Origin: Paraescarpia echinospica
Taxonomy: Eukaryota > Annelida > Polychaeta > Sabellida > Siboglinidae
Assembly: GCA_020002185.1 (NCBI GenBank)
Contig: CM034533.1
Coordinates: 67,368,119 to 67,432,118, forward strand
DNA length: 64,000 nt
Direction of reading: 5' to 3'
Below, piece by piece: positions 46,791-57,202 of this stretch. Within the stretch, counting starts at the first letter, position 1. Every line of letters starts with the position of its first letter. A model generated the notes under the pieces. It saw nothing but the letters and a program-made list of their open reading frames with translations. It ran no database searches and was not told the DNA's origin. The position numbers were made by a program, and so were the translations under genes.

Positions 46791-48755
46791 CAGCAGGGTG
46801 ATTCATAAATCATTTTTGTTTACTTCAGCTAATTAAACACACATGAAGATGTTGTCATTGACCCTAATGAAGTCTAAGGACAATGATTAGCTGGAGTAGA
46901 CCATAGCCAGAGCCTGTTATCAGATACTGTCTACTGATTGGACCTTCTGGTCAATCAAGCAAGTGGCATTGTTTTATGAATGTCTGCTAATTAGGCTGTG
47001 TAATATTATGTAATTGAACTGCTTGAGACGTCCGGCCTTTGATGAATTCTACTCGGTCGAACACTGACGTAAAACACACTGGTGGCGGAACGACAAGACG
47101 CCGACACACCAAACAAATTGGAACGCGCGCGATTGCTAGCGAACTTCATTTACGTTTGAATTTCCTCAAATAAAAAGTTTGCAATGTTGCACGCGTCACT
47201 ATTTAATGTAAATTTTCACTTGTCCACCGGATAACCATGTAGAGTAGTTTTACTTGTCCGGGCCAAAAATCACTTGTCCCGGACAAACGGACAAATGCTA
47301 TTTCAAACGCTGTTTCATGTACGGGTCGGGTCATTCAAGGCATTAGACTATTTCACGGTTCATTCGCTAGGTGGCACCACACAAAATAAATGGCCTTCAC
47401 TTTGCCCTTGCTGACGCAGCGTTACATTTGGGTTCTGTCAATTTTGCCACTAGTTAAATTTGGATGTAAGCTGTATTCCTTTCATATATCTAGAGAAAAA
47501 AAGCGTGCATAATTCTAAAGTCGAGGCGGCTTCCAACCACCGTATAAAGTGTGTCCAAGAGACGCGGCGGAACTTTAAAAATGGCATTTCGTCATAAAAA
47601 CCTGTGCTGCCGGTGGTTAGAAAATGTATTCGATGGCTTTGCACGCTGTCGTCCGCATGATAAGTGTTGGAGTTTGGACTCATTATTCATCAGAATTAGT
47701 ATCTATGTTATGTTTACCATGTCTTATAACTGAGTCGGGTTTAAGAATTCTGACGAACTGCATCTGATAACCGATGCAGTCGTGCCGTGACCGCCGCTTC
47801 GTCTCGGCGGCGTTCGAGAACCGGAAACTAGTGGCCCATCGGGCCAGAAAAATATAAGAACTGGTGGCCCGAACTGGCCAGACAGCTTCAAAAAAGGCAT
47901 CGGACTAGTGTTAATGTCGAGGCCTGGTACAGCTTATAAATAGTGTACCAACTGAGCTACCAGGAAATTCACTAACTGATTTAAGTTGTTATGATAAATT
48001 GTACAACTCTTTCATATATCGATATTCTAGTGATATTATGAGATTATAGTAAAGGAGACTAATTATACTCGTTTTTTTCTCTGTAGCTGGATACAATATC
48101 TGTTTGCTATGTATGTTTATCGGTGTAGATTATCTCCTGTGGGTAGCAATCGATATATAATAATTCTGAAAACGAGCCGAAGCTCAGCGAAAGCCGAAAC
48201 CTAGTTGACTTGTAGACCCATTCGCATTTATTGTTTTGAATAAAATTGGATTCATGTGGAACCGTAAGATAACTGCTTGTTCCTGTATGATGACTAGTGT
48301 TTCTATTACATCGGAATATCGCACAATAACTCATTCCGACGCTCGTTTCGACCCAAAAGCTATCCTTGTAAACATGCTCTGAATGTATGGAAAGGGTCCG
48401 CCTAATGCGAGTATATGTTATATGTGACGTCACGATACCATCGCCCAGCTCATTATTTTTTAATTTTCCACGGGAATTGCTACACACACGGGTTTAAAAT
48501 CAAATTTATGCTACAACTGTATTTTTTAATGTTCTCAAATGTTACATACAATGTTAAACTTTGTGTACACATGGAAAACGGATTTTAGTTAATGCCTTGT
48601 TTTTATTTCCTTTAATCAAAAAATTGTGATTTAATGTTATACATGAAAAAAACATGATTTTTTCCCGCCCTCCCCACAGGCCGTATAAATCACAAAGCTC
48701 TGCTATATCATAGTACGGGTGTTACTTGTTGTTATTTTGATAATATATTTAACAG
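46791..48755. other. Upstream or intronic DNA of the ZSWIM-like gene copy
   Basis: No exon was found here. It contains attcgctaggtggcaccaca at 47362-47381, also present at 16762-16781. Near 47935-47970 the minus strand reads cctggtagctcagttggtac, a tRNA A-box-like sequence, perhaps from a SINE; no full tRNA can be folded. Earlier exons of the ZSWIM-like gene are not seen. Confidence 0.4.
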
Positions 48756-48869
48756 GAGGTGTACAAGCATCTGCCACGTCAACGGCGCTTGGGTCCAGAC
48801 CACCTCAAAAAAGCTGAACATTTGATGGAATTGAAGTCTAACAAGAAGCTTCTAAACATCAAGCTGCAG
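48756..48869 (+). CDS. ZSWIM1/3-like gene copy, exon (disrupted gene)
   Basis: After aacag the exon encodes EVYKHLPRQRRL and ELKSNKKLLNIKLQ. The YxHLPRQR...KANKKLL pattern is typical of the N-terminal region of ZSWIM1/ZSWIM3-related proteins. The best fit ends at CAG|gcaagg, a GC-type donor, which joins in phase 0 to the exon at 49001 and gives a continuous NKKLL...TGKEVTLRD order. No GT donor fits as well. The gene is broken further downstream. Confidence 0.65.
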
Positions 48870-49000
48870 GCAAGGATTAATTGTGCATTGAAACTATTAG
48901 AATTTGAGACAGGTTCTTTTGTTCAAATTACAATTGCACAAGTGAGTTCTTCAAATGATTTATTTGCTCTAATGCGTCTAGATTAATTCTTTGTCTGCAG

Positions 49001-49124
49001 GATATGACTGGAAAGGAGGTTACGCTCCGGGACATGTCAAACATCAAACATGAGCACCAACGTGAAAAAGACGTCGGCCACAACGACTTGGTGAAGCTCA
49101 TTGAGCGGCTGAATGACATTCCTG
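49001..49124 (+). CDS. ZSWIM1/3-like gene copy, exon (disrupted gene)
   Basis: Acceptor tctgcag at 48994-49000 and donor CCTG|gtaaat at 49124/49125. It encodes DMTGKEVTLRDMSNIKHE and DLVKLIERLNDIPG. TGKxVTLKDxxN is the family's conserved block before the RNase H-like domain. It ends in phase 1; the next exon at 49732 completes a Gly codon. Confidence 0.7.
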
Positions 49125-49731
49125 GTAAATATTTATCTCAAATTTTCTGTAAAGTACATTATGGTTTCTTTACTTCGGAATTACTCCTCAAGTCATTATT
49201 TTGTACCCTTAAGGTATCAAAAGACATGAGAATTTTTTTTATTTTTAAATCTGATAAATTTCACCAACAATGTTTATGTGCTACTATACATATAATAAAC
49301 TATACTGACTTTTGAGCAGAGCCATTTTTTTAGATCTTTTTAAGCGGAATTGTTTTTCTATGCTAAACATTTCCCCCTTCAAAACCCCCTGTGATATAAT
49401 CCAAATAACTGATCACTATTTCAATGCACGTGTATGTTGATAGTCTCCTCATTATTGTTGTGTGGACAGTTGGAATGCATTCCTCCTCTGATCTGGATGT
49501 ATTACAGGAATGACCCAATTGGATGCCAAAACTAGTATAGTGACTTAGCAGTGAGTAACTGTAAACAAATTATTGTGAAGTAGATATATCAAAAAGTTAA
49601 GAAAACAAAAATTGTCATAACACATATTTTTGACACAGTTCTGACTGGGTACCTCCCCTTAAATGTCCATGTGCTGTCATTACTGAATACATTTTGAAGT
49701 GTACTATTCTGTTCTGATAATTTGCTTTCAG
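49125..49731. other. Intron of the ZSWIM-like gene copy
   Basis: GT-AG intron between the exons at 49001-49124 and 49732. No embedded feature was noted. Confidence 0.6.
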
Positions 49732-49747
49732 GATCTGTTGTAGAGGT
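49732..49747 (+). pseudogene. ZSWIM-like exon, 5' piece, cut by the LTR element
   Basis: After gctttcag the exon reads GGA-TCT-GTT-GTA-GAG-GT (Gly completed from the previous exon), then the LTR begins at 49748. The last five bases GAGGT are the target site and reappear at 58930-58934. The reading frame resumes there as GAG-GTG-TTT-GCC. Confidence 0.85.
49743..49747. repeat. Target site duplication GAGGT (left)
   Basis: GAGGT directly before the 5' LTR; its partner at 58930-58934 directly follows the 3' LTR. A 5-bp duplication suits Ty3/gypsy integration. Confidence 0.93.
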
Positions 49748-49936
49748 TAGAGAACATTATAACCGGTCCCTTGCTCCCGCATAATAACCGGTCCCTTATA
49801 CCAGTGCGCATGCGCTACTAGAAACGGAACCATTACACACTCGCATTTCAACCTGTTCAATACTTGTTTAGTTATTGTCATTTCACGCTTTCTCTTTAGT
49901 AAAGTGACTGAACAAATGGAACTCTGTTCTTATTTA
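49748..49936 (+). mobile_element. 5' LTR of Ty3/gypsy retrotransposon, 189 bp
   Basis: It runs from tagagaacattataaccggt to gttcttattta. It is identical, as far as read by eye, to 58741-58929. It does not have the usual TG...CA ends but TA...TA. It contains a 15-bp direct repeat with ataaccggtccctt (49757 and about 49783) and a palindrome TGCGCATGCGCT at 49805-49816. With identical LTRs the insertion must be young. Confidence 0.93.
49805..49816. promoter_or_regulatory. NRF-1 (alpha-PAL)-type palindrome in the LTR
   Basis: TGCGCATGCGCT matches the NRF-1 consensus YGCGCAYGCGCR at all but the last base. The central GCGCATGCGC is a perfect palindrome. It lies in the first third of the LTR, where a promoter could be. 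The same motif is at 58798-58809 in the 3' LTR. Function is inferred. Confidence 0.5.
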
Positions 49937-49951
49937 TAACTAAACAACTTG

Positions 49952-52900
49952 ATGGCGCCTGTGAACGTTGAGTGTCCGATCGAGGATTGTGACTATACGG
50001 CTACGCACGCAGAGGCGGCAGTGGTGGCTGCTATGCTGAGTGTACACGCCACTGTGCACGTCGCAGTCCCCCGGGCGCTGGGCGCGAATGCGAAGATGGA
50101 GAAACTCAAGCGTCCTTCCGTAGCACTGGCCGGGACGGGCGAGGCCTGGTCATACTTCATAACCCGCTGGGGTGAGTACAAGACGGGTACTAAACTTGTT
50201 GGACCCGACATAGTCGCACAACTACTGGAATGCTGCGAGGAGGAGTTGAGAAAAGACCTCACTCGCGCAGCGGGCAAGAGCCTAATGAGCAGTGACGAAA
50301 AAGACGTCCTCACCGCCATGAAGGCACTCGCCGTCCGAGCGGAGAACACTATGGTAGCTCGGGTAGCCCTGTCTAACATGCGGCAGGGACACGAGGAGCC
50401 CATCCGGTCGTTCTACGCCCGTATCAAGGGGCAGGCGGACACATGCAAGTACGAGATGAAGTGCACTAAGACGGAGTGCGATCAAGTCAACGACTTCACA
50501 GAAGAGATTATACGCAATGTGATTGCCCGCGGCATCGCAGACCAAGAGATACAACTTGATCTGCTCGGTGAAAAGAACCAGGACATGCCATTAAAGGACA
50601 TGATTGAGTATATCGAGGCCAAGGAGTCTGGAAAACGCTCGGCATCGCGTCTACTCGACCCTCAGAACACGGATGCGATCAGCAGCTCGTATCGGCGGGG
50701 GAAACAGCAGAACGTCCGCAACAGGGGAGGAGCCAGGCCGGAGAAACCGAAAGCCAAGCCCAAAGGGGTGTGCATCTACTGCGGCGAGGTGGGTCACGGC
50801 AAGACGCCCCTGTGGCACACCAGACGCACCGAGTGCCCCGCGTATGGTAAAAAGTGCCAGAAGTGTGGCCGCCAGAATCACCTCGACAAGGCGTGCCTGA
50901 GCGGACGACCGACTAAGCCCCCATCTGAGGAGACAGACGAGCTGTATGACGAGCAAACGGCAGCCTTCGTCGAGCTATGCACGGTCACCATGGACAGCGC
51001 GGGCGACGGGTTACGCACACTCCCCCTCGCTCACCATCTGTACGATGATATGTGCGATAAATGGACGAAACGCGCGTCCAACCCGCAGCCGTACATCAAC
51101 CACACTCTTACCAACGAGCGCGAAGATTACAAAGCGCTGGGTTTTGACCTCCTGAAACGCACCCGCGCAGTATCCCTGCCTGTCATGGCCGACACGGGCT
51201 GTCAGTGCTGCCTGATCGGCATTGGAGTCACCCAACAAATGGGCCTGAGTACCAAGGACTTCATACCCGTATCCATGACTATGAAGGCTGCGAACAACAA
51301 GGGAATTCGTATTCTCGGAGCTGTGGTGGTCAGATTCGCCGGTAACAGTGGCACTCGGAGACTGGAGACGCGCCAAATCGCGTACGTGACAGACACCTCG
51401 GACCGCATATTCCTCTCCCGCGCAGCTTGCGTGGACCTGGGAATGATCTCGGACAAGTTCCCAACACTCGGGGAGGTCAACCTGGCGACCTCTGAATTGT
51501 GTGACTGCCCGCGACGTGCAGAGCCGCCGACCAAGCCGACCACACTCCCCATGCCGGCGACCGAGGCTAACAGAGAAACCTTACAGAAACACTTACTCAG
51601 AATATACGCTCAGAGCACTTTCAATACGTGCCCGCACCAGCCCTTACCGAGAATGACTGGCCCGCCGCTACGTCTTATACTCGATGAGGATGCGACGCCG
51701 GTTGCCCATCACACTCCCATCCCCGTGGCCATACACTGGCAAGACGAGGTAAAAGCAGGCCTTGACCAGGACGTTCGTCTCGGCGTGTTAGAGGAAGTAC
51801 CCATCGGTACGCCGGTGACATGGTGTCACCGCATGGTAATCTGCGCGAAAAAGAACGGCAAGCCGCGACGCACCATCGACTTCCAGGCCTTGAACAAACA
51901 TGCGTTCCGCGAAACCCACCACACCCAATCCCCGTTCCACCAGGCGAGACGCATACCTAACGGGAAACGCAAGACCGTATTCGACGCATGGAACGGCTAC
52001 CACAGTATCCCTCTACACGAGGACGACCGCCACAAGACGACCTTCATTACTCCATGGGGACGCTACCGGTACCTATCGGCTCCACAAGGGTATATAGCGT
52101 CAGGAGATGGTTATACACGACGATACGACGAGATCGTCGCGGACATTGGTGACAAGACCAAGTGCGTGGACGACACGCTACTATGGTCAGATACGATCGA
52201 GGAGAGCTACTTCCAGGCGGTCCAATGGCTGGATATATGTGGCCGGAATGGAATCATCCTCAACCCGGAGAAGTTCGTCTTCAGCGCACCCACAGCGGAC
52301 TTTGCAGGCTTCACGATCACCATGACTGACGTGCGACCATGCAGCCGCTACCTGGAGGCGATCCGCGATTTCCCACAACCGCGTAACATCACCGACGTCA
52401 GATCGTGGTTCGGGCTGGTCAATCAAGTGGCCTACGCGTTCAGCATGGCCGAACGAATGCATCCGTTCCGGAAGCTCCTGAAAAATGGAGAACGCTTCAA
52501 GTGGTCCCCGGAGTTAGAGGACATATTCCGCGAGTCGAAGGACGTGATCGTTCAAGAAATCGAGCGCGGCGTCCGCATCTTTGACAAGACCAAGCCTACA
52601 TGCATCGCCACAGACTGGTCGAAGGAGGGCATTGGATTCTGGCTATTTCAAAAGCACTGCCGATGCTCACCAATCAGACCCTTCTGCTGCAACGACGGGT
52701 GGAAAATAACCCTGGTCGGCAGCAGGTTTACACACGCAGCAGAATCCAGATACGCGCCCATAGAGGGCGAGGCCCTCGCAGTCGCGGACGCCTTGGACAA
52801 GGCGCGCTACTTCGTGCTGGGTTGCGAGAACTTGATCGTAGCGGTAGACCATAAGCCGCTGCTGAAACTCCTTGCGGACAGAGCCCTTGACGACATACCT

Positions 52901-54754
52901 AACCCCCGCCTCAGGAACCTCAAGGAGAAGACCCTGCGTTATCGCTTCCGCATCACACATGTCCCAGGCATGAAGAACAAGGCGGCAGATGCCATGTCAC
53001 GTAGGCCGGTCGGCACCGCGCTACCATCACTCATGAACCTACAAGACGACAATGCTGCCATAGTGAACCACCTACCATCCAGCATGCACACCAACGTCTT
53101 ATCTCTCATACGCCGAGTCGAACCGGATGACGACGACGACGACGACGTCGAGGAGGACAACCTGACATGGTGCGCCGCGGGCCTCGAATCATTGCGATCA
53201 GTGACATGGGACCGTGTCAGGGAGGCTACCAGCAGCGACGTCGATATGCACACACTGGAGGAAATGGCAACCGACGGCATCCCCGACTCGAAGATCGAGA
53301 TGCCAGAGACGATTCGCGACTATCACCAGTACCGCGAAAACATCACATCGACAGACGGAGTGATCCTATACAAGGACAGGGTTATCATACCGCCCTCACT
53401 CCGCGGTGAGGTACTGAGCACCCTACACGCTGCCCACCAGGGCGTATCGATGATGACCGCCCGTGCAGAATCCTCTGTGTTCTGGCCAGGCATATCGGCC
53501 GACATCAGCACCACTCGGAAAAATTGCGAACACTGCCACCGGATGGCACCCTCACAACCTGGAGCGCCGCCCATCCCACCGATCCCGGTCGTTTACCCCT
53601 TCCAGGCAGTGTGCTCGGACTTCTTCGTACACAGGGGCGTACACTACCTCGTGACGGTGGACAGATACTCAAACTGGCCAATCATATCGCAGTCGACAGG
53701 TGGCGCCACCGGCCTCATCAACCACTTACGTCGCGCCTTCGTGACGTACGGGACGCCAGAAGAGCTCGCATCGGACGGGGGTCCGGAGTTCACCTCTACC
53801 GAGACCAGGTCTTTCCTGCACAGATGGGGCGTACACCACCGCCTATCATCGGTGGCCTTCCCCCACAGCAACTGTCGTGCAGAGATTGGGGTGAAGACGA
53901 TGAAACGACTCATCACCGACAACACCGGTCCGAAGGGAGAACTGGACACTGACGCTGTGCAGATAGCGATACTACAATATCGCAACACACCCGACCCTGA
54001 CACAAAGATCTCCCCGGCAATGTGTGTCTTCGGCCGCCCGACACGCGATTTCATCCCGATTATCCCCGGGAAATACAGACCACATGAGACTTGGCGTGAG
54101 ACACTCAAAGCAAGGGAGGAAGCCCTCCGTAAACGCCACATCCGCACAGCTGAAACCTGGGCGGAGCACACTAAACGCCTTCCACCACTCGCGGTAGGGG
54201 ACTTAGTCCGCGTACAGAACCAGACAGGACCTCACCCCAACAAATGGGACAAGACGGGCAGTATCGTTGAGGTACGTCAGCACGACCAATACGCGATCAA
54301 GATTGACGGATCGGGCAGAGTCACATTTCGGAACAGGAAATTCCTGCGCAAGTTCAGCCCAGTTCACTACGACCGGCCGCCAACCCGATCGATCTATGAC
54401 GACCTAGCAACCCGCGTCACCGTACCAACACCCGTCGTGACACCGCAACTACCTGACCTCGATAACGACCCTGCGACACCTGCGACGCAGACGGGGCACA
54501 CACCGCCACCGACACTGACGTCAGCGAGAACACCCCAGCGCAAGACACCGCCCGCTGCAGTCACGCCTGCAACCCCAGGACGAGACACACCAAGGCGCGC
54601 GATCCTCCAGACGCCACCACCAGCCCCAGAGACCCCGAGATCTCCACCCCCATCGGAGCTTGACGTGAAACCACCAGCACCAGCAATTGGTCAACGACGA
54701 TCCACCAGAGCGACCAGCGTGCCTACCTGGCACAAGGACTACTCCATGGGATAG
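49952..54754 (+). CDS. Ty3/gypsy gag-pol polyprotein, 1600 aa, intact frame
   Basis: The first ATG is only 15 bases after the LTR. Order of domains by residue: N-terminal C2H2-like Cys/His cluster (about 8-40); Gag; CCHC-type knuckles (about 273-320, including CQKCGRQNHLDKAC); protease with DTG (about 412); RT (about 590-780) with a CVDD catalytic box near 737; RNase H with ATDWS near 885 and DHKPL; integrase with His/His/Cys/Cys finger (about 1160-1195) and catalytic Asp, Asp, Glu near 1220, 1274 and 1309; a GPY/F-like segment near 1415; Pro/Thr-rich tail. Gag and pol are fused without frameshift. There is no envelope-type ORF. Coding GC is far higher than in the surroundings. A retrotransposon with all catalytic motifs present. 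Confidence 0.93.
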   Translation: MAPVNVECPIEDCDYTATHAEAAVVAAMLSVHATVHVAVPRALGANAKMEKLKRPSVALAGTGEAWSYFITRWGEYKTGTKLVGPDIVAQLLECCEEELRKDLTRAAGKSLMSSDEKDVLTAMKALAVRAENTMVARVALSNMRQGHEEPIRSFYARIKGQADTCKYEMKCTKTECDQVNDFTEEIIRNVIARGIADQEIQLDLLGEKNQDMPLKDMIEYIEAKESGKRSASRLLDPQNTDAISSSYRRGKQQNVRNRGGARPEKPKAKPKGVCIYCGEVGHGKTPLWHTRRTECPAYGKKCQKCGRQNHLDKACLSGRPTKPPSEETDELYDEQTAAFVELCTVTMDSAGDGLRTLPLAHHLYDDMCDKWTKRASNPQPYINHTLTNEREDYKALGFDLLKRTRAVSLPVMADTGCQCCLIGIGVTQQMGLSTKDFIPVSMTMKAANNKGIRILGAVVVRFAGNSGTRRLETRQIAYVTDTSDRIFLSRAACVDLGMISDKFPTLGEVNLATSELCDCPRRAEPPTKPTTLPMPATEANRETLQKHLLRIYAQSTFNTCPHQPLPRMTGPPLRLILDEDATPVAHHTPIPVAIHWQDEVKAGLDQDVRLGVLEEVPIGTPVTWCHRMVICAKKNGKPRRTIDFQALNKHAFRETHHTQSPFHQARRIPNGKRKTVFDAWNGYHSIPLHEDDRHKTTFITPWGRYRYLSAPQGYIASGDGYTRRYDEIVADIGDKTKCVDDTLLWSDTIEESYFQAVQWLDICGRNGIILNPEKFVFSAPTADFAGFTITMTDVRPCSRYLEAIRDFPQPRNITDVRSWFGLVNQVAYAFSMAERMHPFRKLLKNGERFKWSPELEDIFRESKDVIVQEIERGVRIFDKTKPTCIATDWSKEGIGFWLFQKHCRCSPIRPFCCNDGWKITLVGSRFTHAAESRYAPIEGEALAVADALDKARYFVLGCENLIVAVDHKPLLKLLADRALDDIPNPRLRNLKEKTLRYRFRITHVPGMKNKAADAMSRRPVGTALPSLMNLQDDNAAIVNHLPSSMHTNVLSLIRRVEPDDDDDDDVEEDNLTWCAAGLESLRSVTWDRVREATSSDVDMHTLEEMATDGIPDSKIEMPETIRDYHQYRENITSTDGVILYKDRVIIPPSLRGEVLSTLHAAHQGVSMMTARAESSVFWPGISADISTTRKNCEHCHRMAPSQPGAPPIPPIPVVYPFQAVCSDFFVHRGVHYLVTVDRYSNWPIISQSTGGATGLINHLRRAFVTYGTPEELASDGGPEFTSTETRSFLHRWGVHHRLSSVAFPHSNCRAEIGVKTMKRLITDNTGPKGELDTDAVQIAILQYRNTPDPDTKISPAMCVFGRPTRDFIPIIPGKYRPHETWRETLKAREEALRKRHIRTAETWAEHTKRLPPLAVGDLVRVQNQTGPHPNKWDKTGSIVEVRQHDQYAIKIDGSGRVTFRNRKFLRKFSPVHYDRPPTRSIYDDLATRVTVPTPVVTPQLPDLDNDPATPATQTGHTPPPTLTSARTPQRKTPPAAVTPATPGRDTPRRAILQTPPPAPETPRSPPPSELDVKPPAPAIGQRRSTRATSVPTWHKDYSMG

Positions 54755-54794
54755 TCAATAAACATTTATCAGCCTTTATCCAGTAGCATAAAGA

Positions 54795-54806
54795 CACGGA
54801 GGGAGA
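54795..54806 (+). other. Polypurine tract of the Ty3/gypsy element
   Basis: The sequence acacggagggaga lies directly before the bases TAG that begin the LTR. It is the expected plus-strand primer site. The CR1 insertion begins three bases further on, so tract and 3' LTR are now separated by 3.9 kb. Confidence 0.75.
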
Positions 54807-54908
54807 TAGATTTAACAAGATTTAACAAGATTGCCATCCAGAAAATTACTCTGGATGGCAGGTGGACAAGGAAGCCTTTTGGCTTATCGAGAGTCCAATA
54901 CTTTTTAT

Positions 54909-57170
54909 CTACATGTATCCCGCCTTTTTAAGGTGTGTGTCGATTTTATTTTTAAACATATTCACGCTACTAGCACCAACACAATCAGGAGATAATCTGT
55001 TCCATTCATTTACAGTCCTTTGTGAGAATGAGAACTTTCTTATATCTAATCTACACTGCTCCTTTACTAATGTAGCTTCATGTCCTCTGGTCCTTCTATT
55101 TTTCTTAACTGAGAAAAAAATGTTTCTATCAATATTTTCATAACCATTCAATATTTTAAACACTTCTATGTGATCTCCTCTCAATCTCCTGGTCTCTAAT
55201 GTTGTTAAACCACATTCTTTTAGGCGTATTTCGTAACTAAGATCCCTCAGATTTGGTATCATTTTAGTCGCTCTCCTCTGTACTCTTTCTAGCATATCTA
55301 TGTCCTTCTTGCGATATGGCCTCCATGCTTGTATACAATATTCTAAATGAGGCCTCACTATTGTTTTGTACAGCGGTACTATTAATTCTTTTTTCTTATA
55401 CGCTATATTTCGCCTAATTAATCCAAGGATTTGATTTCCCTTTGACGCTGCAATTCCGCACTGCTCTGAAACCTTCATATCAGCACTAATGGTTAACCCC
55501 AAGTCCTTTTCTTTTACAGTAGTACTTAGAACAGTACCCCCCATTTTATATTTTACCTCTTCATTCCCATGACCTGTGTGGAGGCATTTACATTTCCCAA
55601 AATTGAACAGCATTTGCCACTTTTCAGACCATTTGATCAACCTATCAAGATCATCTTGTAAATGCTGTCTGTCTCCATCACTTTCAATCCTTCTAAACAC
55701 TTTTGTATCATCCGCAAATTTTAACACCTTGCTTGTTATATCATCGTCCAAATCGTTGATATATATTAAGAATAATATAGGTCCTAGTACTGATCCCTGT
55801 GGTACCCCACTCAATACCGATTTCCAGTTTGAAGCCTCCCCATCAACTACTACACGTTGTCTTCTGTCATTCAGCCATTTTTCTATCCAGTTTATTATAC
55901 CATTTCCTATGCCATGGGCCTTTAGCTTAAGGAGTAATCTTTGATGTGGTACTTTGTCGAAAGCTTTTTGAAAATCTAAATAGATGATATCTACTGGTGA
56001 TCCCTCATCTACCCACCTAGTGATGTCTTCCAAAAAACATAACATATTTGTTAAGCATGACCTCGCTTTTAAAAACCCATGTTGAGATGGGTTTATCAAG
56101 TTATGTTTAACAAGAAAATCCACCATGTGATCTTTAATTAGTCTTTCTAATAATTTGCAAATCACTGATGTTAAACTCACTGGTCTATAGTTCTCTGACT
56201 TGTTTCTCGAACCTTTTTTAAATAACGGTATAATGTTTGCCTCTTTCCATTCTAAAGGAACCACTCCCTCTTCTAATGACAAATTGAAAACTGTTGCAAG
56301 CGGTACGCTAATTTGTTCTACAATTTCCAATAGTAGTTTGGGCGGAATCCCGTCCACTCCAGGTGATTTATTATCCTTCATAGCCCTTATTTTCTTAGCT
56401 ACCATTTCCGAGGTTACAACTAACTGTCCTAAATAGTCTGAATCTGCCCCCTTGAACTTAGCCTCTGGTACTGGCAGTGAACTAATATCTTCCCTGGTAA
56501 ACACTGAACTAAAATACTCATTCAGGTCTTCTGCCATTAAGAATCCCTCTGATATTGTATTTCCAGCACTATCTTCTAGAGGACCGACCTTATCCTGAAC
56601 TTTCTGTTTGCTTCGAATATACGCATAAAAACTCTTACTGTCATGTTTTATATTACTAGCTAATTTTTTTTCATAGCTTCTCTTTGAATTTCTAATTTCA
56701 GCTGTAGCTTGATTAAGTGCTTCTTTATAAATGTTGTAGTCTTCATCATTTCCAGTACATCTATATGACTTCCACATCATTTGTTTATACTTAATTTTTC
56801 TAATGGCTTCTTTCGATAAGTGTTTCTTTTTAGACCGTTTCCCTTGTTTTTTGAAAGGTACAAATTTATCGACTATGCACTTAATTTCACTATTTAAGAT
56901 ATTCCAGCATTCGGTTGCTGTCTTATTCTTCAGTGTGTTATTCCAGTCTATCTTTGCTAAATATTTCCTCATGTCCTTATACCTTCCTTTGTGGAAATTT
57001 CTCCTATACTGCTTTTTACTATTCCTTTCTGATTTTACTTTGATGGTAAAATGTATCTGGTTGTGATCACTACTCCCCAGTGGCTCACATATCTTGACAT
57101 TGTCAACTAATTCTTTCTGTGAGGACAAAACTAAGTCTAACACATTCTCTCCCCTGGTTGGTTCTAGCAC
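54909..57170 (-). CDS. CR1 ORF2, C-terminal endonuclease end and reverse transcriptase (frameshifted copy)
   Basis: The 753-codon open stretch begins at an internal Met and includes the end of the endonuclease (GSSDHNQIHF), the linker, RT (NYRPVSLTSVICK, LDFQKAFDKVPH, KFADDTK) and the complete C-terminal region ending LKKAGYM. Its true N-terminus is the frame at 57203-57622 (MVEDIDPHIIGITESWA, GDFNHGHIQW). The two are separated by a single-base deletion in an A-run near 57208, where copy 1 has five A on the minus-complement strand and this copy has four. Otherwise the ORF is intact; the TAA that breaks copy 1 is TCA here. Confidence 0.85.
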   Translation of the reverse strand: MLEPTRGENVLDLVLSSQKELVDNVKICEPLGSSDHNQIHFTIKVKSERNSKKQYRRNFHKGRYKDMRKYLAKIDWNNTLKNKTATECWNILNSEIKCIVDKFVPFKKQGKRSKKKHLSKEAIRKIKYKQMMWKSYRCTGNDEDYNIYKEALNQATAEIRNSKRSYEKKLASNIKHDSKSFYAYIRSKQKVQDKVGPLEDSAGNTISEGFLMAEDLNEYFSSVFTREDISSLPVPEAKFKGADSDYLGQLVVTSEMVAKKIRAMKDNKSPGVDGIPPKLLLEIVEQISVPLATVFNLSLEEGVVPLEWKEANIIPLFKKGSRNKSENYRPVSLTSVICKLLERLIKDHMVDFLVKHNLINPSQHGFLKARSCLTNMLCFLEDITRWVDEGSPVDIIYLDFQKAFDKVPHQRLLLKLKAHGIGNGIINWIEKWLNDRRQRVVVDGEASNWKSVLSGVPQGSVLGPILFLIYINDLDDDITSKVLKFADDTKVFRRIESDGDRQHLQDDLDRLIKWSEKWQMLFNFGKCKCLHTGHGNEEVKYKMGGTVLSTTVKEKDLGLTISADMKVSEQCGIAASKGNQILGLIRRNIAYKKKELIVPLYKTIVRPHLEYCIQAWRPYRKKDIDMLERVQRRATKMIPNLRDLSYEIRLKECGLTTLETRRLRGDHIEVFKILNGYENIDRNIFFSVKKNRRTRGHEATLVKEQCRLDIRKFSFSQRTVNEWNRLSPDCVGASSVNMFKNKIDTHLKKAGYM

Positions 57171-57202
57171 ATGTTGAGAAAGGAAACTATCTTGTACTAA
57201 AA

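Noticed and set aside
47930..47975. Possible tRNA gene on the minus strand (gtagctcagttggtac)
   Set aside because: Only an A-box-like piece; no B box, no anticodon arm, no cloverleaf. More likely a SINE remnant.
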